A DNA stretch of 64,000 nucleotides from Azotimanducus sp965220185 (GTDB taxonomy: Bacteria > Pseudomonadota > Gammaproteobacteria > Pseudomonadales > Azotimanducaceae): NCBI GenBank assembly GCA_965220185.1, contig OZ244807.1, positions 1 through 64,000 on the forward strand. Reading direction: 5' to 3'. Both the position numbers and the translations under genes were made by a program. Position 1 is the first letter of the stretch. Each line of letters opens with the position of its first letter. Of this stretch, positions 1 to 8,775 are shown one piece after another. Under the pieces are notes generated by a model. That model did no database searches. It was not told the origin of the DNA and saw nothing but the letters and a program-made list of their open reading frames with translations.

Positions 1-756
1 GTTGTGGCTGGGCCGCATCCAAGCGACATGGCCTCGCAACTGCCGCCCGATGACGCGCACTCGGCGCCCATTGAGTCCCTTGAAGGCGTCAAGCTCGGCT
101 ATTCGCTGGATTTTGGTTTCTACGAACTTGCGCCGTGCGTGCGCGACAACACCTTGGAGACGCTACGGCGCCTCGAGGATGCTGGCGCGGAGGTGGTCGA
201 GGTGACGATGCGGCTTGGCAGCTGGGTCATCGAAATGGCGCGCATTCAGCAGGGACTGGTCGCGGCCGCCGAATTACGCAAAAACTTGCGCGAACACCAG
301 GACACACCAGAGCACACCGAAGCGCTCTGCGACTACACGCGCTGGCATCTACAGCACACCAGCGACATCGGGCCGCAGCAGCTCGGCTGGGCGAATGAAT
401 GCACGCATAGAATCTGGCAACAGCTCAGCGCGATACTGGCGCGTGTGGATGCCTTCATCTGCCCCACCGTGGCGAACCCGGAGATCGCTGCGGATTTCGA
501 CTACAGCCGTGATCAATGCCTGATTAACGGCAAAGAGGTAGACGCAAACAAGGGCTGGTTCCTGACCTATCCCTTCAATGCGGTGGGGCGTTGTCCGGTG
601 ATGGCGATGCCCACAGGATTCAGTCCGCGCGGCGTGCCGACTGGCATGCAGATGGTCGGCGCGCCATACCGCGACCGCAAGCTCATCGACTTGGCCGCCG
701 CCTGCGAGCGGGTGTTGCCAGCTTGGTTTGGCACTGATCGACGGCCTTGGCAATGA
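1..756 (+). CDS. Amidase (amidase signature family), C-terminal part
   Basis: The frame is open from the first base, so the gene begins outside the window; what remains is the last ~250 residues of an amidase-signature hydrolase, which splits amide bonds to a carboxylate and ammonia. Seen: the family-typical stretch CPTVANPEI followed by YPFNAVGRCPVMAMPTG and GVPTGMQMVG, which builds the end of the substrate pocket. The Ser-cisSer-Lys catalytic residues belong to the missing N-terminal half, so activity cannot be judged. The stop overlaps the start of the M20 hydrolase (ATGA), so the two are probably cotranslated and may act in sequence on N-acyl or amide substrates; that pairing is inference. 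Confidence 0.85.
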   Translation, partial: VVAGPHPSDMASQLPPDDAHSAPIESLEGVKLGYSLDFGFYELAPCVRDNTLETLRRLEDAGAEVVEVTMRLGSWVIEMARIQQGLVAAAELRKNLREHQDTPEHTEALCDYTRWHLQHTSDIGPQQLGWANECTHRIWQQLSAILARVDAFICPTVANPEIAADFDYSRDQCLINGKEVDANKGWFLTYPFNAVGRCPVMAMPTGFSPRGVPTGMQMVGAPYRDRKLIDLAAACERVLPAWFGTDRRPWQ

Positions 757-1976
757 TTGCCGATCACGCCAAGGCCGTCGAACCTGATGTTATCCGCTGG
801 TGGCAGGATTTCCATCAGCACCCGGAACTCGGGAACCGCGAGTTTCGCACTGCTGGCATCGTCGCCGAACATCTTGAGTCTCTCGGCTTCGAGGTGCGCA
901 CCAAGGTTGCCCACACCGGCGTCGTGGGCGTATTGCGCGGCGCCAAACCCGGGCCGGTGCTTGCGCTGCGCGCCGACATGGATGCCCTGCCCATCACCGA
1001 GCAGACCGGCCTGCCGTTCGCATCGACCGCGACCACTGAGTGGGAAGGCCAAGAAGTCGGCGTCATGCACGCCTGCGGTCACGACGCCCATACCGCAATG
1101 CTGATGGGGGCCGCGCAAGTGTTCGCGAACATGCGCAACGCCCTCCCGGGCACCCTGGTGCTCATTTTCCAGCCAGCGGAAGAAGGCGCGCCTTCCGGCG
1201 AGACCGGCGGCGCGGCTGAGATGTTGCGGCAGGGCGCACTTGACGATCCGGCGCCCGAGGCTATCCTCGCGCTGCACGTGGCGCCCGACCCGCTCGGTCA
1301 CATCACCTACACGCCCGGCGCCGCCATGGCGAGCGCCGACCCGTTGACCATCACCGTGCGCGGCAAGGGCACCCACGCCGCAACGCCGTGGTTCGGCGTG
1401 GATCCAATCGTTGCCGCTGCGCAGATCATCATGGGTTTGCAGACGGTGATCAGTCGCCGCACAGACCTCGCGACGGCACCAGCCGTGGTGACTATTGGCG
1501 CGATTCACGGCGGCAACCGCGGCAATGTGATTCCTGATGAAGTGGTGCTGCAAGGCACCATTCGCGCCCTCGACGCGCAAGTGCGCCGCGACCTTCATAC
1601 GCGCATTCATGAATCTGTGGATGCCATCGCCAAGGCTGCAGGCGCCGAGGTCGATGTGCATATCGACACGGATGCGGGTTATCCGGTGACCGTCAACGAC
1701 GCGGCCCTCACCAAAGAGATGGTGGCGGTGCTTGAGGACGTGTTCGGGGCCGAGCAGGTCTACACCTATCCGCCGGTGATGGGCGGCGAGGATTTCAGCT
1801 TTTTTGCCGAGCGCATCCCCGGCTTCTATTTCTACCTTGGCATCGCGTCGCCGGACGAGAGAGAGGTGCATGGCAACCACTCGCCGCACTTCGAGATCGA
1901 CGAGCGCGCGCTTCGTAACGGCGTGGTCGCACTTGCCGAGCTCACCTTCGCCTACCTCAAGGAGCGCGTACCCTGA
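753..1976 (+). CDS. M20 family metallohydrolase (amidohydrolase, hippurate/N-acyl-amino-acid type)
   Basis: A 407-residue dinuclear-zinc hydrolase of the M20D type, which removes acyl groups from N-acyl amino acids or similar amides. Seen in order: ADMDALPI near residue 75 (metal-shell aspartate in the family), HACGHDAH near 106 (zinc ligand motif), QPAEEG near 147 (catalytic glutamate and ligand), the inserted dimerisation domain (GTHAATPWFG region), GGEDFSFF near 345 and a C-terminal HSPHF. Length is normal. I chose the ATG at 753, overlapping the amidase stop, over the TTG at 747. No signal peptide is seen, so it is probably cytoplasmic. The exact substrate cannot be read from the sequence. 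Confidence 0.9.
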   Translation: MIADHAKAVEPDVIRWWQDFHQHPELGNREFRTAGIVAEHLESLGFEVRTKVAHTGVVGVLRGAKPGPVLALRADMDALPITEQTGLPFASTATTEWEGQEVGVMHACGHDAHTAMLMGAAQVFANMRNALPGTLVLIFQPAEEGAPSGETGGAAEMLRQGALDDPAPEAILALHVAPDPLGHITYTPGAAMASADPLTITVRGKGTHAATPWFGVDPIVAAAQIIMGLQTVISRRTDLATAPAVVTIGAIHGGNRGNVIPDEVVLQGTIRALDAQVRRDLHTRIHESVDAIAKAAGAEVDVHIDTDAGYPVTVNDAALTKEMVAVLEDVFGAEQVYTYPPVMGGEDFSFFAERIPGFYFYLGIASPDEREVHGNHSPHFEIDERALRNGVVALAELTFAYLKERVP

Positions 1977-2002
1977 GTAGAGACAAGACCGCCGAGCGTC
2001 AT

Positions 2003-3553
2003 GTGCGCGAGCTCGGAAGGCATATCCGTGCCAAGCGATTCGATGACGCTCTTGCCATCGCGCGCACCCTTGCCGAACTTCAGCCGGGCGACCCTCTCGC
2101 TCATTACCGACATGGCTACTGCCTGATGCGACTGCGCAAGCCATGGGAAGCCGAAGCGCCGCTGCGCCGGGCGCTGTCGATCAATCATTTGCACGCCGAA
2201 AGCCTGTCCCTGCTCGGCCGCTGTCTCGTCGGCCAAGGTCGGTTCCAAGAGGCTTTGCAAACAGCGAAGCAATCGGAGCAACTGGAATCGCGCAATCCAG
2301 AGGTCTGGGATTCCATCGGCGTGGTCTATGGCCAAGTGAACGAATATGCGGAAGCGGTCAAGGCGTTTCGCAAGGTGCGGGAACTGCGCCCGGACAGCGC
2401 CCGCAACCTGTTCAATCTCGCTGCCATGCTCGACTTCTGCCACGAGACCGAAGAAGCCGAGGCGGTGCATGTGAAGGCGCTGCGGATGGCACCGACGCAA
2501 TTTCTCGGCTACTGGACCCTGTCGCAGATGAAGACGCAAACGCGAGACGACAACAATCTCCCCTTGCTGCGCACCCAGCTGCAACATTACGGCGAACATC
2601 CAGAGGGCGGCATCCACCTCAATCTGGCCTTGGCCAAGGAATTGGAGGATATTGGCGAGTACGAGGCGAGCTTTGCCCACCTGCAGGCTGGCATGAATCG
2701 CAAGCGCCGCCAGCTCAAGTACACCCTCGATCAGGACCGGCGACTGCTGGGCAAAATCCGCGATGTCTTCAGTCCGGCGTTCTGCCAAGCCGAGGCTGCC
2801 GGGTCGGACAGCGAAGAGCCGATCTTCATCCTTGGCATGCCGCGCACCGGCACCACCTTGCTTGAGCAGATCCTCGGTGCCCACAGCGAAGTGTTCGCCG
2901 CTGGCGAACTTCGCAACTTCTTCGCCGCCTGGGTGGCGCAAGCACGGCCGCATATCGAGCGGCTGACGCCGCTATCAACAATGGCTTTCGGCAGCCAGCT
3001 AGATTTCGCCCGGCTCGGCGACGACTATGTGGCCAGCACCCGCCCGCGCACCGGTCACACGCCGCGCTTCATCGACAAGATGCCCAACAATTACCTCTAC
3101 ATCGGCGCCATCGCCCTGGCGCTCCCAAAAGCGAAAATCCTGCATATGACGCGCGAGCCCATGGACACCTGCTACGCCAACTACAAGCAGCTGTTTGGCC
3201 GCAGCGCCTGTCCCTATTGCTACACTCAAGCGGAAATGGCGAGCTACTACCTGCTCTACGATGAATTGATGGCGCACTGGGAGGCCTGTTTTCCAGGCCG
3301 CATATGCACCATCTCCTATGAGCAGCTGGTGACAGACACAGCTGGCGAGGCCCGCCGCGCACTTGAATTTCTGGAACTCGACTGGCAGCCGCAGTGCCTC
3401 GAATATCACCGACTGAAGCAGGCCGTCGGCACTGCGAGCACCGCCCAGGTCAGGCAGCCTGTGTACACCAGTTCGGTGCAGAAATGGCGCCGCTACGAGA
3501 CGCAGCTACAGCCGATGCGCGCCATTCTTCGCGAAGCTGGCGTTGACTGCTGA
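2003..3553 (+). CDS. TPR-repeat sulfotransferase family protein
   Basis: About 516 residues. The first ~250 are helical TPR-type repeats (for example GDPLAHYRHGYCLMRL, NPEVWDSIGVVYG, DSARNLFNLAAML); the rest is a PAPS-type sulfotransferase. Seen: the 5'-phosphosulfate loop ILGMPRTGTTLLEQIL near residue 276 and the 3'-phosphate-binding segment TREPMDTCYANYKQLF. It should transfer sulfate from PAPS to an unknown acceptor, with the TPR part probably docking the partner. The start is uncertain: GTG at 2003 is used, but the frame stays open upstream to a CTG at 1973 that touches the M20 stop. The last 48 bases overlap the tail of the convergent symporter gene. A paralogue lies at 42.1-44.1 kb. Confidence 0.85.
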   Translation: MRELGRHIRAKRFDDALAIARTLAELQPGDPLAHYRHGYCLMRLRKPWEAEAPLRRALSINHLHAESLSLLGRCLVGQGRFQEALQTAKQSEQLESRNPEVWDSIGVVYGQVNEYAEAVKAFRKVRELRPDSARNLFNLAAMLDFCHETEEAEAVHVKALRMAPTQFLGYWTLSQMKTQTRDDNNLPLLRTQLQHYGEHPEGGIHLNLALAKELEDIGEYEASFAHLQAGMNRKRRQLKYTLDQDRRLLGKIRDVFSPAFCQAEAAGSDSEEPIFILGMPRTGTTLLEQILGAHSEVFAAGELRNFFAAWVAQARPHIERLTPLSTMAFGSQLDFARLGDDYVASTRPRTGHTPRFIDKMPNNYLYIGAIALALPKAKILHMTREPMDTCYANYKQLFGRSACPYCYTQAEMASYYLLYDELMAHWEACFPGRICTISYEQLVTDTAGEARRALEFLELDWQPQCLEYHRLKQAVGTASTAQVRQPVYTSSVQKWRRYETQLQPMRAILREAGVDC

Positions 3554-5125
3554 TCGGCTGCTCTTCCCGGCTGCGCAAACGATGACGGAAATGCCAACGC
3601 CAATCAGCAACTGCCATGGAAAGGACAAGGCTTTGAGCTGCGCTGGCAGGCCGAGCGCATCAACCACATAGCTTTGCTGCGCGAGAATAACGATGAATCC
3701 GGCAATCAGCGCAGCGATCACCGAACGCGACGAACCACGCCCAGTGCAGACCGCCGTGAAGAACACGCCGATCAAGCCAGAATAGGCGAACGCCATCACC
3801 GCGAGCGCGAACTCGAGCAAGGCCATATCGGTGTAGCGCTGCCAATAGAAGCACAGCACCGCCATCGCGGCGAGCAGAAACGCGAACAACACCATCCCCC
3901 ACCGGCCAGCGAACACATAATGCTCGGGCGCTGCCGCGGCCCGCGCTTCCCTCCAAGGACGGTAGAAATCGCTGATCAAGACCGACGACATGGCGCTCAA
4001 GCCAGAGGTCATTGTGGAAATGGCTGCGGCGACGATGCCAGCGGTGGCCAGTCCGCGCACGCCGGCTGGCATTTCGGACAAGATATACGACATGAACACG
4101 GTGATGCTCTCGCCGTTGAATTCCGGCGGCAATTGACCAGCCGAAGCCATCAACTCAGAACGCTCGTAGCGCAAATGCAATAGCTGGCCGATCGTCACGA
4201 ACACAAATACGATGGGAATCGACACCAGCGCGGAAGCGATCATCGCCCGACTGGCCGATTTGGCATCGCGGCAGGTCAGCAGCCGCTGGGTAGTGTCCTG
4301 GTCGAGTCCGAAATTGCCGAGATTGAGCAGAAATATGCCGGTGAAAATGGCCCAGACAGTAAAGGGTTTGGCGAAATCCAGCGAAAAATCGAACAACACC
4401 AGTTTGTTCACGACTTGCGGCGCTGCGCCAGCGGTTTCACTCACGTTTTCAACTGGCGCCGCGCGCAGCGCCGCGATCATTTCAGTGAGCGTCAGCGGCA
4501 ACTGCGACCAGAGACTAAAGAGCGCGATCAGCGCCGCGCCGAAGTAGACGACGAACTGCCCCAGATCGCTCCAGATCACCGACCGCACGCCGCCCATCAA
4601 GGTGAGACCGAGTGAGAAAACGGTAATGACGCACACCGCCAATATCACGCTTTGCGGCTCGACATTGAAGAACAGCATCATTGAGACCGCGATCGCCGCG
4701 ATGTACACCCGCGCACCGCTCGCGAACACCCGGCCGATCAGATACATCCCGCCAGCGGCGCGTTTCGCCTGTTCGCCGTAGCGGGTCGCGAGCAGCTCAT
4801 AGACCGTCGTCACCTTCAATTCGTAGAAACGCCCCAGCAGATAGCGCGTTGCGACAAGAGACGCGAGAATGGCGCCGACCGAAGCGCCGAGGTAGGTGTA
4901 GTCGCCGCGGAAGCCGTAATCGGGGCCGCCGAGAAAAGTCGCCGCCGATTGCGTTGTGGCGATGACCGAGAACATCACCAGCCAGGCGGACATTTGATTG
5001 CCGCCGAGGAAATAGTCGCGCATCGATTGACTCGGCTGGCGGGAGAGCGCGACGCCGCCGCCGATCACCGCCGCGAAGTAGAGGGCAATAATCGACCAGT
5101 CGATAAGTGTCAGCGGCGTTGTCAT
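3506..5125 (-). CDS. Sodium:solute symporter (SSS family)
   Basis: A 539-residue polytopic inner-membrane protein with about 13-14 hydrophobic segments and SSS hallmarks: an early unwound helix (YFAAVIGGGVALSR), the segment DYFLGGNQMSAWLVMFSVIATTQSAATFLGGP, and an ATAGIVAAAISTMTSGLSAMSSV segment matching the family sodium-site helix. It should couple solute uptake to sodium entry; substrate unknown. It overlaps the convergent sulfotransferase tail-to-tail by 48 bases, leaving no room for a separate terminator. It is divergent from the AAA gene at 5222 across ~95 bases that should hold both promoters. Confidence 0.9.
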   Translation of the reverse strand: MTTPLTLIDWSIIALYFAAVIGGGVALSRQPSQSMRDYFLGGNQMSAWLVMFSVIATTQSAATFLGGPDYGFRGDYTYLGASVGAILASLVATRYLLGRFYELKVTTVYELLATRYGEQAKRAAGGMYLIGRVFASGARVYIAAIAVSMMLFFNVEPQSVILAVCVITVFSLGLTLMGGVRSVIWSDLGQFVVYFGAALIALFSLWSQLPLTLTEMIAALRAAPVENVSETAGAAPQVVNKLVLFDFSLDFAKPFTVWAIFTGIFLLNLGNFGLDQDTTQRLLTCRDAKSASRAMIASALVSIPIVFVFVTIGQLLHLRYERSELMASAGQLPPEFNGESITVFMSYILSEMPAGVRGLATAGIVAAAISTMTSGLSAMSSVLISDFYRPWREARAAAAPEHYVFAGRWGMVLFAFLLAAMAVLCFYWQRYTDMALLEFALAVMAFAYSGLIGVFFTAVCTGRGSSRSVIAALIAGFIVILAQQSYVVDALGLPAQLKALSFPWQLLIGVGISVIVCAAGKSSRSAVNASFAKNGAHRL

Positions 5126-5221
5126 GTGGGTACTCGAAAAAAGGCTTTTTCAAAATCAATGATTGGGGAGGGAGGCTGCGGCTCCCGCTTTGCCTTACCT
5201 GCCCCACAGTATACTTCCCGC

Positions 5222-6398
5222 ATGGCTTTCAACTCGCAGCTCGCTAGAAAAATCGTCGAGTCGCAAGATCGCGATAAGGCATTGTTTTTCGCCGGGCGGG
5301 AGACGGAGATCGCTTCGTTTGCGTTGGCTTTGCGCCAGAGCCGAGACTCGGAGCAGGCGGTGTTCCGCATCTTCCAAGGGCCGCCCGGTTGCGGAAAGAC
5401 ATCTCTGGCGAAGCGACTAGAAGAACTCCATCACAACCAGAGTTTATTTGTTCGGCCCGAGGGGGCCGACCTCACCAATCGGGAAAACGTCGATGCGCTC
5501 ATCCGCTGGTCCGCGCTGAGGCGGTCAGACAAAGCGGCTGCTGGCGCCACCCTCATGGATTTCGCGGCGGCAGTGTTGAAGAATCCCGGCTTGGGCGAAA
5601 GGGCTAGGGAGATTGTCGTGGACCTGTCGGGCAAAAGACACGCCATCGTATTCCACATCGACGAGGCGCAATCCATCACAGAAGCTTTCGATGAACGGCT
5701 GAAAGAGCTCCACAAGACCGGGCTGGGTCGCTCCTGCGTCGTGTTGTTCACCGGGCTATCGCACACCGGAGACCGCATTTATGGAATTGATGGATTGTCT
5801 CGGGGCTCGCTTGATGCCGAGGTCAACATGGGTGACCTAGAAGCGCCTGCATGTATCGAATCCACCGAAATGCTTCTCAAACAAGTGGGAGCGCATGGAG
5901 CGGATTTCAGCCCCGGCAGCGACTGTGAGCAAGTTGTCGAAAGGATGGCCAGCACATCTCCATAGCGCCCAAAAAGCCCTGTGCGAAGAACTTGTTCGCT
6001 TGGGTGGCAGCTTGGACAAAGCCGACGCAAAAAAGATAGAGGCGCGCTCGGATTCCCTTCGGCACGCATACTATGAAAAGCGGCTGAGACAGCCCCCGTT
6101 CAGCGCCGACCCCAAACTGACACATGAGATCGTGTCGAAAATTCAAGACCGAACACGGATTGAAACGCTTGCCGATCTCTCCGATTTATGCCTCGAAGCG
6201 ATCCGCTGCAATGAAAAAGCCCGTCAATCCTCGCTCGCGCCCGCATCGAAAGACGCGGACGAGTTCGCGCTTGCCCTTTACCACAAGGGAATCGTCAAGA
6301 AGGAAAGCGACGGCATCAAGCAGAATTTTTCGTTGGCGATTCCTTCAATGGGGGATTGGGCGAAAGAGAAGTTGATTGTTCGGGGGGCCTCCAGATGA
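5222..6398 (+). pseudogene. AAA-family ATP-binding protein, frameshifted
   Basis: Starts at the ATG at 5222 (MAFNSQLARKIVESQ). Seen: Walker A GPPGCGKTS near residue 49 and a Walker B-like AIVFHIDEAQ near 140, as in ORC/AAA_16-type ATPases. The first frame stops at 5965 just after QVVERMASTSP, while a long open frame one base over (from about 5895 to 6398) continues as HLHSAQKALCEELVRLGG, the natural helical continuation. A single +1 shift near 5948-5955 joins them into a ~390-residue protein. Either a real inactivating mutation, a sequencing error or recoding could explain this; no slippery site is evident. Function unknown, possibly defence- or element-related given the neighbourhood. Confidence 0.7.
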
Positions 6399-6425
6399 AG
6401 CCCCCCTTGCATTGACATGAGATTC

Positions 6426-6890
6426 CTAGCAATCCGGTGACATTGTGCCTGTGCCTGCATTCCATGTCATTGTCTGTAGGTCTTCGAGCGATATTCCGGA
6501 ACACTCGACATCTTGGTGCCCACCCGATTCCGGCATCACATTGTTGCCATCCCTTGCGAACAGAATTCTCTTGCAGGTGAGCCTGATATCACACTGGCAA
6601 GTTTTTTTCGCGATAGGTTTCATTTTATTCAGCCATTGCTGTCCAGCTTCGGTCAAGGTGTCCGTATCGATGATTATTTGGGAGTTGTCTGTCCACCGCG
6701 GAAACCCGGCACCGTGCTTGATGTCGCAGGCCCGAGTCTGTCCGGCCTCACTTTGAGCGAAGTTCAGTCCGCACCCCCATCTGGCGTCGCCAAGGAGATA
6801 CTCGCAGATGGGAATCTGCTCGGCGCGGACTGAACTGATGCCGAGACACAGCACAGCCGCCAGTGTTGCCAGTGTTGTTTTGATCATCAT
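6426..6890 (-). CDS. Secreted cysteine-rich hypothetical protein
   Basis: From the ATG at 6890 (MMIKTTLATLAAVLCLGISSVRA) the product is ~154 residues with a clear Sec signal peptide cleaved after VRA, leaving ~130 residues. The mature part has about nine cysteines (ICEYL, WGCGL, ACDIKH, CQCDIRLTCKR, VECSG and a C-terminal PDC), suggesting a disulfide-stabilised periplasmic or secreted protein. I recognise no family. The upstream in-frame start at 6935 would put 15 residues in front of the signal peptide and is less likely. It is convergent with the broken AAA gene, separated by ~27 bases. Confidence 0.6.
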   Translation of the reverse strand: MMIKTTLATLAAVLCLGISSVRAEQIPICEYLLGDARWGCGLNFAQSEAGQTRACDIKHGAGFPRWTDNSQIIIDTDTLTEAGQQWLNKMKPIAKKTCQCDIRLTCKRILFARDGNNVMPESGGHQDVECSGISLEDLQTMTWNAGTGTMSPDC

Positions 6891-7098
6891 AGTCGCCACC
6901 TCACGAACATAAAGAACAATGGGCATCCCTATCATGGATGGTGCAACCGCTTTTACACGTTCTTGACCGAATTGTCAATACCATGTACAACCCAACAGAC
7001 CTCAGCCTGCCAAGTCTCCATTATTCACCCTCATGTTCTTAATTGGACAACACTTCCCGTTTGTGTGCGCTCTCTTTTACTTGGATCCTTCATAGAAA
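6891..7098. other. Non-coding gap between the secreted protein gene and the Fic gene
   Basis: AT-richer than the flanks. It holds the 5' region of the secreted protein gene (minus strand) and the 3' end of the Fic gene. It contains TCATGTTCTTAATTGGACAA near 7031, which reappears with one base missing near 38,305. No gene is seen. Confidence 0.4.
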
Positions 7099-8289
7099 TT
7101 AGCGATAAAGACCTTTGTTATGTGTTCGGGGGAGTGGCTGTGGTGTCCAGCCATCCAACAATACATTGATATCAGGCACATGTATGTGATAACGGGTCGC
7201 TCTCGCAGTTCCTGTTCGCATCAACACGCCCGATTCATAGAGTTCCCCTAGGTCACGCGATGCTGTGATAGCTGCAACATTCGTCATTTTTTGATAATTC
7301 TTCACACTCAGCCCGCCTTCAAACCCTTGAGGCTCCGCATCAAATAAACGGTCTATCACTTTTCGTTGTCGTGCGTTCAGCATATCGCCAATTGAAGATT
7401 CAATCGCACTTCGCATGAGAACGCATTCGATCATGTGTTCACCACGTTTTTGCGCATCGACAACAGTTCGTCCAAACCACAGCACCCAATCAGTGATCTC
7501 TAACCCTCGATTCGTTTTGTTAATGGCATCGTAATAGGCTCGTTGATGCACATGTATTTCGGATGAGATGGGAATAAATGAAGGGCGGCCAATCATTTTC
7601 GAAATCGCTTTATCGACGAGCGCACGTCCTATTCGTCCGTTTCCATCTTCAAATGGGTGAATGGATTCAAACCAGCAGTGTGCGAGTGCGAGGGTTTCTA
7701 TGATGATCGATGGGTTGCTTGCGTACCGTACATGATGTGTATACCAATCGATATATCGCGTCATTTCATCAACGATTCGTGGTCCGCCGGACATGGCTTG
7801 GAAATGCACCTGCACTGGTGCTCCAACATATGCTTGACTGCCGACACAGACTTCATCCCCTTGTCCTCGATATGTCCCCACCTTCGCGATAGGCGCATGT
7901 CCCATCAGCGTCATATGCCATTCACAAAGCATCGTATGTGTCAGTGGCTCGGCATAGGTTGTATACACATTCGTTGCAAGATCGGTGATGGATTGTTCCC
8001 CGGAAGTGCATCGTGACGGATCCTGACGCAATCCAAACCGGTGTCGTATCGATTCCCGAATGGAATCTCGGCTAAATCGTTCGCCTTCAATTGCTGAAGT
8101 TCGAAGCGCATCTTCGGACAGTTGTGCCACACGCAATCCATCGATCACATCCGAACCCAACATATTGAGCATGTTTGATTGCTCAGTAAGACGCACATGA
8201 AATTCGTGAGCGATACTATCTAATGCAGACGAATCCCATGTGAAGTTCGGCCATTCTTCGTGTTGCCATACCCATGACGTTTCCATCAT
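7099..8289 (-). CDS. Fic family AMPylase with DUF4172-type N-terminus
   Basis: A 396-residue Fic protein. Residues ~5-85 match the DUF4172-type N-terminal domain (WQHEEWPNFTWDSS); the core has the full active-site motif HPFEDGNGRIGR at 211-222 (catalytic His, acidic Asp, phosphate-binding Gly/Arg), and the C-terminus looks like a winged helix (VAAITASRDLGELYESGVL). Fic enzymes usually transfer AMP from ATP to a Ser/Thr/Tyr of a target protein. TSAIEG at 64-69 fits the inhibitory motif (S/T)xxxE(G/N), so this is a self-inhibited class II enzyme rather than a stand-alone toxin. It is distinctly AT-richer than its neighbours, suggesting horizontal acquisition. Target unknown. Confidence 0.9.
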   Translation of the reverse strand: MMETSWVWQHEEWPNFTWDSSALDSIAHEFHVRLTEQSNMLNMLGSDVIDGLRVAQLSEDALRTSAIEGERFSRDSIRESIRHRFGLRQDPSRCTSGEQSITDLATNVYTTYAEPLTHTMLCEWHMTLMGHAPIAKVGTYRGQGDEVCVGSQAYVGAPVQVHFQAMSGGPRIVDEMTRYIDWYTHHVRYASNPSIIIETLALAHCWFESIHPFEDGNGRIGRALVDKAISKMIGRPSFIPISSEIHVHQRAYYDAINKTNRGLEITDWVLWFGRTVVDAQKRGEHMIECVLMRSAIESSIGDMLNARQRKVIDRLFDAEPQGFEGGLSVKNYQKMTNVAAITASRDLGELYESGVLMRTGTARATRYHIHVPDINVLLDGWTPQPLPRTHNKGLYR

Positions 8290-8508
8290 CTGATCATAGC
8301 ATGTGCGTATAAATCGTACCCTGAAATGGCATATTCTATAAAAATACCGAATTATAGGTATGGTTTAATAGCTGAATCATACCCATTTTGAATTCAGCCT
8401 ATGACATAGGACATTCGAATATGACAGGAATAAAAGCATTGGTCGGCGATTGTCACCTACCGCAATTCCGCTACTCGGATCATTTCAGTGCGAAGGTCTC
8501 GCAAAACG

Positions 8509-8520
8509 GAGGTGATGTTG
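8509..8520 (+). promoter_or_regulatory. Strong ribosome binding site of the CopG-type antitoxin gene
   Basis: GGAGGTGA lies about six bases before the ATG at 8522, almost fully complementary to the 16S rRNA 3' end. It fixes this small gene as real and on the plus strand rather than the overlapping minus-strand frame. Confidence 0.6.
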
Positions 8521-8521
8521 T

Positions 8522-8755
8522 ATGAAAGCTAGGGAATTCGATGCGAAGTTTGATGCAGGCGAAGATGTCGTTGGGGTTCTCGACCTCAGCCAAGCGCGCC
8601 GCGCCAATCAGGAAACACGCCGGGGGAACGTGGATTTCCCGCCCTGGATGATCCAACAGCTCGATTCTGAGGCGAGGCGCATAGGGGTCTCGCGGCAAGC
8701 CATTATCAAGACATGGCTGTCGGAGCGCTTGCAACAAGCGCCGCCCTCAAACTAG
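8522..8755 (+). CDS. CopG/BrnA-type antitoxin (ribbon-helix-helix), apparently solitary
   Basis: A 77-residue protein: an acidic, flexible N-terminus (EFDAKFDAGEDV) followed by a ribbon-helix-helix (NVDFPPWMIQQLDSEARRIGVSRQAIIKTWLSERL, residues ~38-72). This is the arrangement of CopG-family antitoxins, usually annotated as BrnA-like, which bind their own operator and neutralise a BrnT-type RNase. No BrnT-like frame is present upstream or downstream, so it is an orphan, a relic, or acts as a regulator alone. It ends 20 bases before the convergent TonB receptor gene. Confidence 0.75.
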   Translation: MKAREFDAKFDAGEDVVGVLDLSQARRANQETRRGNVDFPPWMIQQLDSEARRIGVSRQAIIKTWLSERLQQAPPSN

Positions 8756-8775
8756 TGCCCCGTCACGTTGAACTG

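Noticed and set aside
567..2144. A 525-codon open frame on the minus strand
   Set aside because: It is the antisense shadow of the M20 hydrolase and amidase genes in GC-rich DNA, with His/Arg-rich composition and no domain.
8480..8737. A minus-strand 85-codon frame as a toxin partner for the antitoxin
   Set aside because: It is fully antisense to the antitoxin gene and shows no BrnT or other toxin features.
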